Part shown: positions 6,271-13,287 of the stretch, piece by piece | Position numbering within the stretch: position 1 is the stretch's first letter | Layout of the letters: the number at the start of each line of letters is the position of its first letter | NCBI GenBank assembly: GCA_902476765.1 | Contig: CABSEJ010000083.1 | Location: 1-14,012, forward strand | From: an uncultured Blautia sp. | GTDB lineage: Bacteria > Bacillota > Clostridia > Lachnospirales > Lachnospiraceae | DNA length: 14,012 nucleotides | Direction of reading: 5' to 3' | Made by a program: the position numbers and the translations under genes | The notes under the pieces: model-generated | Database searches by the model: none | Seen by the model: only the letters and a program-made list of their open reading frames with translations | What the model was told of the DNA's origin: nothing

Positions 6271-7191
6271 ATGCAGCAGTCTGAAAAAAACGGGAATAAC
6301 TGCCCGCCCCAAATGATATTCAGCCGGATAATGAATAGTGTGACAGATACTCTGCTGCTTATAGTGTTTCTGGGATTACTGGCTTTCGGTTGTTATGCCG
6401 TGTGGGACAGCAGACAGGTACAGCAGCAGGCCAAAAGCAATGTATATGAAATCTATAAGCCTGAGCAAAAGGATAGCCGTTCCTTTTCGGATTTCAGAAC
6501 ACAGAATCCGGAGGTTTTCGGGTGGCTTGAAATATATGGGACAAATATAGATTATCCTTTAGTTCAAGGAGAAAATAACGAGAAATATTTAAATACCAGT
6601 GCAGACGGTAAGTATTCCCTTTCCGGAAGTATATACCTGGATTACCGCAATAAGAATGATTTGAGCGATTTCAACAGCATTATATACGGCCATCATATGG
6701 AAGGGCAGGTGATGTTCGGAGAAATCGGAAAATTTAAAGAGGAAAATTATTTTAAGAATCACAGATATGCTTCCCTGTATTGTAATGAAAAATATTACGG
6801 TCTGGAATTTTTTGCTTTTCTGGAAATCGACGCTTATGACCAGCTTATTTACCATCCGGCAGTGAAGGAAGATAATGAAAAAGAAGAATATTTAAGGCAT
6901 ATCAAGGATGTTGCTTTATATTACAGAGAGCTTGGAGTGGGAAAAGAGGATAAAATTGTTCTTTTAAGCACATGTACCACAGATATGACCAATGGACGCC
7001 ATATTCTGGTGGGAAGATTATCAGAACAGGTTTGGGAGAATCCTTTTCAGGAAGAAGAGCATTCCGGTAAGAATGTCAGCGGCTTTGTGGCCGGGCTGTC
7101 TCTCGGGCAGAAAATTTTCTGGGGAAGCGCTGCATTTGCAGTTATTGTGCTGGTTTCTGTGATTTTAATTCTATATAGAAGAAGAAAATAA
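6271..7191 (+). CDS. Class B sortase, pilus polymerase
   Basis: The 306-aa transpeptidase is anchored by an N-terminal membrane helix (about 27-45) and has a second hydrophobic helix at the C-terminus (about 283-302) followed by YRRRK. The core (about 82-250) carries the triad H141 (IYGHHM), C235 (LLSTCTT) and R243 (NGRHILVGRL). The class B helix insertion between the His and Cys parts is present. It should cleave the pilin sorting signals at Thr-Gly and join the Thr to a Lys of the next subunit, and may also attach the fibre to the wall. It begins 10 bp after the pilin stop without an obvious ribosome binding site, suggesting translational coupling. In-frame ATGs at 6313 and 6331 have no better signal. 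C-terminal helices are more usual in class C pilin sortases, so the topology is slightly unusual. Confidence 0.92.
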   Translation: MQQSEKNGNNCPPQMIFSRIMNSVTDTLLLIVFLGLLAFGCYAVWDSRQVQQQAKSNVYEIYKPEQKDSRSFSDFRTQNPEVFGWLEIYGTNIDYPLVQGENNEKYLNTSADGKYSLSGSIYLDYRNKNDLSDFNSIIYGHHMEGQVMFGEIGKFKEENYFKNHRYASLYCNEKYYGLEFFAFLEIDAYDQLIYHPAVKEDNEKEEYLRHIKDVALYYRELGVGKEDKIVLLSTCTTDMTNGRHILVGRLSEQVWENPFQEEEHSGKNVSGFVAGLSLGQKIFWGSAAFAVIVLVSVILILYRRRK

Positions 7192-7202
7192 AGGAGGAGG
7201 CT

Positions 7203-8831
7203 ATGAATTCGAATAAAAATAAAGGGAAAAACAGAATTGCATTGGCAATGTGCTTTTTTCTCCTGTTAAGTGTGCCGGGAATTCCGGTGCAGGCAGCGGA
7301 GAGCCAGGCTGACATTTCCTTTTCTGTGAGCCAGGAGATTCAGGGGGAGGATGCCCAGGACATGGATGAAAGAGAAATCACATATTCCCTGATATCTCAG
7401 GACAGCGAAAATCCTATGCCCCAGGGAAGCCGGGAAGAGAAGTACAGTTTCGGCATTACAGGAAACGGGGAGAAGGAAATAGGCCCGCTCACTTTTGCTC
7501 ATGCAGGTGTATACACTTATAAACTGGAAAGCCAGGCTCTGCCGGAAGGGGATAATCTGGAAGCAGAGACAGAATCTTATACGCTTCAGGTCTATGTAAA
7601 AAACACCCGGAGCGGATTAAATGCCAGCCTGGTAGCGCTTCTGGAGGACGGAAATAAAAGCAGCGATATAAGTTTTCGCTACCAATATCAGAGATATATC
7701 CTAAACATAAGCTTTCCGGATTTGATTTCTTATATAGGAGACAGTGAAGACGGAAGCGGATTTCCGAGTCCCAGAATGACAGTTGAGCCCCAGGAAGGTC
7801 AGGAAGTAAATACGAAGGATTTGATATTTTACTTTCAGGACGGAACCGTATACGACCCGGAAATCATAAATGAAGATAAAGAATATTATCTGGTGGACGA
7901 TGCTCTCTGCGACTTTGTTGATTCCGAGGGAAATCAGGTAAACAGTGACGATGGGGACAATTCCCGCAAACTTCTTACCTTTGCTTTAAAAGAGGGCGTG
8001 TATGCCCAGGACAGCCGGGGCACAAGGTATAACATAAGGCAGACGCCCGGAAACCTGGAGGTAAAGGAAATATCGGATGAAACAAAGACAAACAGAGAAA
8101 TAGTAACTCCCGTGCGCACCGCTGAAGGACAGGTAAGTTCCGCAAATATGGCGGAAGCTGTTGTGCCTGAAACCAGTACCTATCTGGTAAATAACATTGA
8201 AAACAGCGTATTGGCGGGAAATCAGGTCTCTCTGATGTTTGATAATATACTTCCTGCTGAAATAACAGGAGAGACTGCTTCCAGAATGGAGCTTCTGATT
8301 GACAAAGTAAACAATACTCTTATAGAGCTGGGGGAGAACAAAAATACAGTAGAAGACCAGAACCGTATGTACCAGGGAAAATATTTAGATTTAGTAGACT
8401 CTGCAGACGGAAATATTTGGGTAACATCCACGGAAGGTGCGGATATCTATTGGCCTTATCCTCAGGGCACAGATAAAAATACAGAGTTTCAATTGATACA
8501 CTTTACGGAGCTTCACAGAGGCTATACCTATACAGAGGAAAAATTGAGAAATCTGATTTCTCACAGTAATGTGGAATTGATGAACATCGAGACAACTGAC
8601 AAAGGCATTAAATTCCATTCCGTACAGAATGGATTCAGCCCCTTTGTACTTACTTGGGTCGGTGACAGCAGTTCTTCAGAATCTGCCAAAGACGGTATCT
8701 ATAAGTCTTCCACTGTGTCAAAGGCCGGAAAGGTTAAGACAGGGGACCAGAATCAGATTATACTTTGGATTCTTCTGGCAGGAGCTGCCCTGACAGCAGC
8801 CGGAATTAACAGGAAAAAAACGAACCCATAG
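7203..8831 (+). CDS. Wall-anchored minor pilin or pilus base protein with VKTGD sorting signal
   Basis: The 542-aa precursor has a signal peptide (cleavage near VQA-31). Residues about 35-165 look like an FctA/Spy0128-type pilin domain (GVYTYKLESQ, YTLQVYVKN), but the isopeptide Lys and Asn positions appear lost: the first strand reads FSVSQEIQG and the last reads FRYQYQRY. A long unassigned region follows. The part at about 360-486 ends in FSPFVLTWVG, a motif often seen before anchors in Lachnospiraceae surface proteins. The sorting signal is VKTGD (511-515), a hydrophobic helix, and NRKKTNP. A strong AAGGAGGAGG lies just before the ATG, 11 bp after the sortase stop. Last position and a sorting motif unlike the shaft pilin suggest the basal subunit that terminates polymerisation, but an accessory pilin is equally possible. 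Confidence 0.8.
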   Translation: MNSNKNKGKNRIALAMCFFLLLSVPGIPVQAAESQADISFSVSQEIQGEDAQDMDEREITYSLISQDSENPMPQGSREEKYSFGITGNGEKEIGPLTFAHAGVYTYKLESQALPEGDNLEAETESYTLQVYVKNTRSGLNASLVALLEDGNKSSDISFRYQYQRYILNISFPDLISYIGDSEDGSGFPSPRMTVEPQEGQEVNTKDLIFYFQDGTVYDPEIINEDKEYYLVDDALCDFVDSEGNQVNSDDGDNSRKLLTFALKEGVYAQDSRGTRYNIRQTPGNLEVKEISDETKTNREIVTPVRTAEGQVSSANMAEAVVPETSTYLVNNIENSVLAGNQVSLMFDNILPAEITGETASRMELLIDKVNNTLIELGENKNTVEDQNRMYQGKYLDLVDSADGNIWVTSTEGADIYWPYPQGTDKNTEFQLIHFTELHRGYTYTEEKLRNLISHSNVELMNIETTDKGIKFHSVQNGFSPFVLTWVGDSSSSESAKDGIYKSSTVSKAGKVKTGDQNQIILWILLAGAALTAAGINRKKTNP

Positions 8832-8868
8832 AGAGCTCAGTGACCCGGAAGAGGGAAAGCTAGTAAAT

Positions 8869-8925
8869 AAAAGGCTATTTGGGTACTTCACTTTGAGAAG
8901 TGCTTTCAATAGCCTTTTGTTTTTT
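8869..8925 (+). terminator. Intrinsic terminator ending the pilus operon
   Basis: AAAAGGCTATT (8869-8879) pairs perfectly with AATAGCCTTTT (8908-8918). An inner stem ACTTC/GAAGT (8885-8889 with 8897-8901) sits within, and the right arm runs into TTTTGTTTTTT. It lies 37 bp after the last pilus gene and separates it from the kinase. The A-rich left flank may make it work on both strands. Confidence 0.9.
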
Positions 8926-8936
8926 AGAATACCTTG

Positions 8937-8965
8937 TTTAATTCTATATATACCTATGCTATAAT
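8937..8965 (+). promoter_or_regulatory. Promoter of the sugar kinase gene
   Basis: An extended -10, TGCTATAAT, lies at 8957-8965, with a weak -35 (TTTAAT, 8937-8942) 17 bp upstream. The start codon is 121 bp beyond the -10 box. No riboswitch or other recognisable structure was seen in the leader. Confidence 0.6.
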
Positions 8966-9086
8966 TTATTAGAGCCAAATTTTACCCTCAATTTACAACG
9001 AGCAAAGAGTCGGAAGAAGTCAAATTTATAGTCCTGGCAGGCATTTAAATGAGATGAAGAATTTTTTAGTAAAGAGGAGGATATTT

Positions 9087-10406
9087 ATGAGAGCAATTGG
9101 AATAGATATAGGTACCACTACCATCAGCATGGCGGTTGTGGAAAAAGATATGGATACCGGGAGCAAGACACTTCTGGACAGCAGAACGATTTTAAATGAA
9201 AGCCATATAAAAACAGAAAAAGAGTGGGAATTTCTACAGAATCCGGAGTGGATTGTAGGAAAAATACAGGAGGTTCTGGAAGAGCTTTTAACCGTCTATC
9301 CGGATACGGAGTGCATAGGCCTTACAGGACAAATGCATGGAATTCTCTATGTAAATAAAGAGGGAAAGGCTGTCAGTCCCCTATACACCTGGCAGGATAA
9401 GAGAGGAGATTTGCCGGAGTTTTCCGGGCTGTCTCTGATAGAGCTGCTTGACAGGGAACAGAATATTCCTCTTGCCTCCGGCTATGGACTGGTTACCCAT
9501 TTGTTTCAGATGAAAAAGGGTCAGGTGCCATCACAGGCGGCTTCTCTGTGTACCATAGGAGATTATGTGGGAATGCGGCTTACAGACAGAACAACACCAC
9601 TTCTCCATGTGAGCAACGCAGCCAGCCTGGGTTTTTTCCTGACAGAAAAGGGCGAATTTAACAAAGAAATGTTGGAGACCCTGGGGACAGACCTTTCCAT
9701 ATTACCCCAGATAACCCGGGGAGATGAATTTCTGGGGAAATACAGAGGGATTCCTGTGGCAGCGGCATTGGGAGACAACCAGGCCAGCTTCTATGGAGCT
9801 GTAGGTATGGAAGAGAAGAACCTGCTTCTGAATATGGGGACCGGCGGTCAGGTTTCTATGATGAGTTCCCGATACAGAGAAATACCGGGAATCGAAACCC
9901 GCCCTTATGTAAAGGGAAACTATATTCTGGTGGGAGCTTCCCTTTGCGGCGGCCGGGCCTACGGAATTCTAGAAAAATTTTTCCGTTCCTATGGGGCTGC
10001 ACTGACCGGAAAGGAGGAGGGACAGTATGGGCTTATGGAAAAGCTGGCCTGGGAGGTGGCAGAAAGCCAGGAAAGACTTCGGGTAGACACCAGTTTTATG
10101 GGAACCAGGGAAAAACCGGAAGCCAGAGGAAGTATTGAAAATATGAGTCAGGATAATTTCACACCGGGTCATTTGATTTACGGTGTGCTGGAAGGTATGG
10201 CCAGAGAGCTTTACAATATGTATAGAAAAATAAGCGGCCAGACCGGAGAGTCAGAGAAAGTGACTGCTTCCGGCAACGGTATAAGGAAGAATAAGGTTTT
10301 ACAGCACATCTGCAGAGAGATTTTTCAAAGAGAAATAGAACTGGCTCAGTGTAAAGAAGAGGCGGCCTGGGGCGCTGCACTGTGGAGTTTGGAAAGCAAA
10401 ACCTAA
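9087..10406 (+). CDS. FGGY-family carbohydrate kinase, sedoheptulokinase-like
   Basis: The 439-aa cytoplasmic kinase has an ASKHA/FGGY fold. It shows the N-terminal phosphate-binding loop IDIGTTT (6-12), substrate-site motif TGQMHG (80-85), the catalytic-base motif GDNQAS with D230, the second nucleotide loop NMGTGGQVS (about 250-258), and a C-terminal ASGNG. These predict ATP-dependent phosphorylation of a free sugar or polyol. The GQMHG and GDNQAS context resembles sedoheptulokinase more than glycerol kinase or xylulokinase, but specificity cannot be fixed by eye. The length is slightly under the usual ~500 aa. The start at 9087 is preferred over an in-frame ATG at 9054 because AGAGGAGG precedes it and the protein then starts at the first strand. 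It is a single-gene unit with its own promoter, with no transporter or isomerase beside it here. Confidence 0.85.
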   Translation: MRAIGIDIGTTTISMAVVEKDMDTGSKTLLDSRTILNESHIKTEKEWEFLQNPEWIVGKIQEVLEELLTVYPDTECIGLTGQMHGILYVNKEGKAVSPLYTWQDKRGDLPEFSGLSLIELLDREQNIPLASGYGLVTHLFQMKKGQVPSQAASLCTIGDYVGMRLTDRTTPLLHVSNAASLGFFLTEKGEFNKEMLETLGTDLSILPQITRGDEFLGKYRGIPVAAALGDNQASFYGAVGMEEKNLLLNMGTGGQVSMMSSRYREIPGIETRPYVKGNYILVGASLCGGRAYGILEKFFRSYGAALTGKEEGQYGLMEKLAWEVAESQERLRVDTSFMGTREKPEARGSIENMSQDNFTPGHLIYGVLEGMARELYNMYRKISGQTGESEKVTASGNGIRKNKVLQHICREIFQREIELAQCKEEAAWGAALWSLESKT

Positions 10407-10417
10407 CGAAATCTGTG

Positions 10418-10446
10418 TTGTTATTTTCAGAAAATTAAGGTATAAT
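10418..10446 (+). promoter_or_regulatory. Promoter upstream of the palindromic element and nfeD-like gene
   Basis: TTGTTA (10418-10423) and a perfect TATAAT (10441-10446) are 17 bp apart. The -10 box lies inside the left arm of a 15-bp palindrome, so a hairpin or a bound dimer could affect it. It probably serves the NfeD/SPFH genes with a ~170-nt structured leader. Confidence 0.6.
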
Positions 10447-10560
10447 GTCTACGAAGTAGACATTATACCTGCGCATGAAGCGGTTTCTGCGTTCACCGCA
10501 GAAAGCCGGGCGCTCAATTCCGCCGGAGGCTCATGATTTCGGCAGAAATCATGGTATAAT
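10438..10560. repeat. Palindrome-rich element flanked by 8-bp direct repeats
   Basis: The direct repeat GGTATAAT occurs at 10439-10446 and 10553-10560. Between and overlapping them are three stems: 15 bp with a GAA loop (10438-10452 with 10456-10470), 8 bp TTTCTGCG/CGCAGAAA (10484-10491 with 10497-10504), and 9 bp CATGATTTC/GAAATCATG (10532-10540 with 10545-10553). The stretch is more GC-rich than its surroundings. It could be a small non-autonomous mobile element inserted at a -10 box, a REP-like repeat, or a structured leader. No T-tract follows, so it is not an evident terminator. Confidence 0.6.
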
Positions 10561-10621
10561 ATAGAAAAATATCAGTACAGATACTTTACTGATGCAGAGC
10601 AGAGAGGAGGAAAATGGAAAA

Positions 10622-11062
10622 ATGACAGCAGGAACAATATCTATTATCTGGCTCGTGATTCTGGCTGTTCTTCTGTTAATTGAAATTGTGACTCTTGGGC
10701 TTACTACTATTTGGTTTGCAGGGGGAGCGCTGATTGCTCTTTTGGTATCCTTGGCAGGCGGGCCGCTGTGGCTCCAGATAGGACTGTTTCTGGTGGTTTC
10801 CGTACTGCTTCTGTTCTTTACCAGACCTTGGGCTGTCAAGTATATGAATAAGAACCGGCAAAAGACAAATGTAGAAAGCATACCGGGGAAAACAGGGGTC
10901 GTGATTCAGGCTATCGATAATCTGAAGGCTCAGGGACAGGTAGCTATAAACGGCCAGGAATGGACAGCCAAATCCGCAGACGGATGTCCTGTAGAAAAGG
11001 GAAAAGTAGTAAGGGTTTTAGCAGTTGAAGGAGTAAAGGTCATTGTAGAGGAGGTAAAATAA
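10622..11062 (+). CDS. NfeD-like membrane protein
   Basis: The 146-aa protein has three N-terminal hydrophobic helices (about 5-24, 28-47, 50-69) and a soluble C-terminal OB-fold-like domain (about 88-146, beginning GKTGVVIQAIDNLKAQGQVAINGQEWTA), as in the short NfeD1b class without a ClpP-like protease domain. NfeD proteins are usually encoded next to SPFH/stomatin proteins and act with them in membrane microdomains; here the SPFH gene starts 1 bp after the stop. The start at 10622 was chosen over the in-frame 10592 because AGGAGG (10605-10610) lies between them. An ATG at 10614 opens only a three-codon frame (Met-Glu-Lys-stop) whose TGA overlaps the chosen ATG. The biochemical role is not established. 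Confidence 0.88.
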   Translation: MTAGTISIIWLVILAVLLLIEIVTLGLTTIWFAGGALIALLVSLAGGPLWLQIGLFLVVSVLLLFFTRPWAVKYMNKNRQKTNVESIPGKTGVVIQAIDNLKAQGQVAINGQEWTAKSADGCPVEKGKVVRVLAVEGVKVIVEEVK

Positions 11063-11063
11063 T

Positions 11064-11999
11064 ATGGGTTTGATAGTTGCATTGATTTTGATTATTCTGA
11101 TTTTGCTTATTGCGGCATCTTGTATCCGGATTGTTCCCCAGGCTCACGCTATGATTATTGAGCGTCTGGGTATGTATAAGGAAACCTGGAGTACAGGACT
11201 TCATTTTAAGGTTCCCTTTATTGACAGGATTGCAAAGAAAGTGAACCTGAAGGAACAGGTTGTGGATTTTGCTCCTCAGCCCGTAATTACCAAGGATAAC
11301 GTAACCATGCGGATTGACACGGTAGTCTTTTTCCAGATTACAGACCCCAGGCTTTTTACCTACGGCGTGGAAAATCCCATTATGGCTATTGAGAATTTGA
11401 CAGCCACAACTCTCCGTAACATTATCGGTGATATGGAGCTGGATGCTACTCTCACATCCAGAGAGATTATCAATACAAAAATGAGAGCTTCTCTGGACGT
11501 AGCTACAGACCCTTGGGGAATTAAAGTAAACAGGGTAGAGCTGAAGAATATAATTCCTCCGGCAGCTATCCAGGAAGCCATGGAAAAACAGATGAAGGCA
11601 GAGCGTGAGAGACGTGAGGCTATTCTGAAGGCAGAAGGTGAGAAAAAATCCACTATTCTGGTTGCGGAAGGAAAGAAGGAATCTGAAATTCTGGATGCTG
11701 AGGCTGAGAAACAGGCCACAATCCTGAGAGCCGAGGCTGAGAAGGAAAAGATGATTAAAGAGGCTGAAGGTCAGGCCCAGGCAATTCTGAAGGTACAGCA
11801 GGCCAAGGCGGACGGTCTTCGCTTTATCAAAGAAGCAGGAGCAGACCAGGCAGTGCTGACACTGAAAAGTCTGGAAGCTTTCTCAGACGCTGCAGACGGC
11901 AGGGCCACCAAGATTATCATCCCATCAGACATCCAGGGCATTGCAGGCCTGGCTTCCTCTCTGATGGAGATTGTCACAGAGGATAAAAAACAGGCATAG
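11064..11999 (+). CDS. SPFH/band 7 (stomatin/QmcA-like) membrane scaffold protein
   Basis: The 311-aa protein has one N-terminal membrane segment (about 3-19), an SPFH/band 7 domain (about 22-180; RIVPQAHAMIIERLGMY, STGLHFKVPFIDRI), an Ala/Glu/Lys-rich coiled coil (about 165-250, repeating AEAEK-type units), and a C-terminal tail with a hydrophobic IAGLASSLMEI stretch. This is the full length of prokaryotic stomatins. Such proteins form large membrane-associated oligomers and often act with the neighbouring NfeD protein or a membrane protease. AGGAGG in the end of the NfeD gene supplies the ribosome binding site, so the pair is probably translationally coupled and stoichiometric. Confidence 0.93.
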   Translation: MGLIVALILIILILLIAASCIRIVPQAHAMIIERLGMYKETWSTGLHFKVPFIDRIAKKVNLKEQVVDFAPQPVITKDNVTMRIDTVVFFQITDPRLFTYGVENPIMAIENLTATTLRNIIGDMELDATLTSREIINTKMRASLDVATDPWGIKVNRVELKNIIPPAAIQEAMEKQMKAERERREAILKAEGEKKSTILVAEGKKESEILDAEAEKQATILRAEAEKEKMIKEAEGQAQAILKVQQAKADGLRFIKEAGADQAVLTLKSLEAFSDAADGRATKIIIPSDIQGIAGLASSLMEIVTEDKKQA

Positions 12000-12026
12000 G
12001 ATACGTTATATAGAGATAACACAGCG

Positions 12027-12062
12027 AGGGGGCTGCTGCATAAGGAGTGCGGCGGCCCTTTT
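12027..12062 (+). terminator. Intrinsic terminator after the NfeD/SPFH pair
   Basis: GGGCTGCTGC (12030-12039) pairs with GCGGCGGCCC (12049-12058), including two G-U pairs in RNA, and is followed by TTTT. The loop is 9 nt. The short T-tract suggests a leaky terminator, which could let some transcription pass to the phospholipase gene 26 bp further on. Confidence 0.65.
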
Positions 12063-12087
12063 CCCATAGAAAAGGGAGGATGGGTTT

Positions 12088-13260
12088 ATGGAACCGGTGA
12101 TTGACCTGACAAAGGAATATGGTCTTGTGCTGGAAGGAGGAGGAGCTAAAGGGGCTTACCAGATTGGAGCATGGAAGGCCCTGCGGGAAGCGGGAGTTAA
12201 GCTCCGGGGGATTGCAGGTACCAGTGTGGGAGCCTTAAACGGAGCCTTAATCTGCATGGATGATTTAGAGAAAGCACAGTACCTTTGGGAGAATATTTCT
12301 TATTCGAAAATCATATCCGTGGAAGACGATGTGATGGAGCAGATTATTCAGCACAGGAAGATAAATCGTGAGGTTTTGCGGGATATGATGGAGTACCTGG
12401 CCAAAGGCGGACTGGATGTAAGCCCTCTGCGGGAACTGATTGCGGATAGTATTGATGAGGAAAGGCTAAAGAATTCTCCCATTGACTTATATGTTCTGAC
12501 CTTCAGCGTAGATGAAATGCGTGAGCTGGACATTGATATGAAGGAGACGGAACCGGAGCTTATTAAGGATTATCTGTTGGCAAGCGCCTATTTGTTTCCT
12601 TTGTTTAAAAACGAAAAGCTCCACGGCAAAACTTATATTGACGGAGGCGCCCTGAATAATGTGCCTTTAAGTTCTCTGGTGGATAGAGGGTATGAGGATA
12701 TTATTGTGGTCCGTATCTTCGGAATTGGGAGAGAAAAGAAGGTTCGGATACCTGAGGGGACTAATGTGTATACGGTAGCGCCTTCTGTCAGCCTTGGCAG
12801 CATCCTGGATTTTGATGGAAAAAAAGCGAAAAGGCATATGAAGAGGGGCTATTTCGACACCATGCGGATGGTCTACGGATTGTCGGGAAAAATATATTAT
12901 ATTGATGAACAGGAAGAAGAGTGTTATTATTTAAGACAGTTGACAGAATTAAGCCCGGATATTCTGCAGTACCTTCAGGAAATGTATAAACTGGAAGAAG
13001 GGGCGGAGCGGTTCCTGCGAAACTTAACAGAGATTATTCTTCCGGTGATAGCCCAGGAGATGAAGCTGTCCAAGGATTGGACTTACCGGGAGCTGTACCT
13101 GTCTATGCTGGAGGCTACAGCTAAAATGTGCAGAATCTCCAAATATAAGATTTATACCCTGGAGGAGCTTAAACAGAAAGTGAAAGATAAGATAGAAGGC
13201 CTTTCAGGAGAAGAAGTGCCTGCCTTTGTGCAGATTATTTCAAAGGATACTTTGATATAG
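12088..13260 (+). CDS. Patatin-like phospholipase (RssA/YlbK-like serine hydrolase)
   Basis: The 390-aa protein has a patatin domain in its first ~200 residues. The oxyanion-hole loop is LEGGGAKGAYQIG (15-27), the nucleophile elbow is GTSVG with S46, and the DGG motif has D185 (YIDGGALNNVP), giving a complete Ser-Asp dyad. It should hydrolyse acyl ester bonds of membrane lipids or related substrates. No signal peptide or clear membrane helix is visible, so a cytoplasmic or membrane-peripheral location is likely. The ~190-residue C-terminal part after the catalytic domain is Glu/Lys-rich and unassigned. GGGAGG (12073-12078) sets the start. The next gene starts 27 bp downstream, so they may be co-transcribed. 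Substrate and role are unknown. Confidence 0.9.
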   Translation: MEPVIDLTKEYGLVLEGGGAKGAYQIGAWKALREAGVKLRGIAGTSVGALNGALICMDDLEKAQYLWENISYSKIISVEDDVMEQIIQHRKINREVLRDMMEYLAKGGLDVSPLRELIADSIDEERLKNSPIDLYVLTFSVDEMRELDIDMKETEPELIKDYLLASAYLFPLFKNEKLHGKTYIDGGALNNVPLSSLVDRGYEDIIVVRIFGIGREKKVRIPEGTNVYTVAPSVSLGSILDFDGKKAKRHMKRGYFDTMRMVYGLSGKIYYIDEQEEECYYLRQLTELSPDILQYLQEMYKLEEGAERFLRNLTEIILPVIAQEMKLSKDWTYRELYLSMLEATAKMCRISKYKIYTLEELKQKVKDKIEGLSGEEVPAFVQIISKDTLI

Positions 13261-13287
13261 AGGAAAAGAAAAGAGGAGGATACAAAG

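Noticed and set aside
9054..9086. Upstream ATG at 9054 for the sugar kinase
   Set aside because: AGAGGAGG lies between 9054 and 9087, and the conserved FGGY N-terminus begins exactly at 9087.
10592..10621. Upstream ATG at 10592 for the NfeD-like gene
   Set aside because: The extra residues are encoded by the ribosome binding site region itself; the first membrane helix follows the ATG at 10622.
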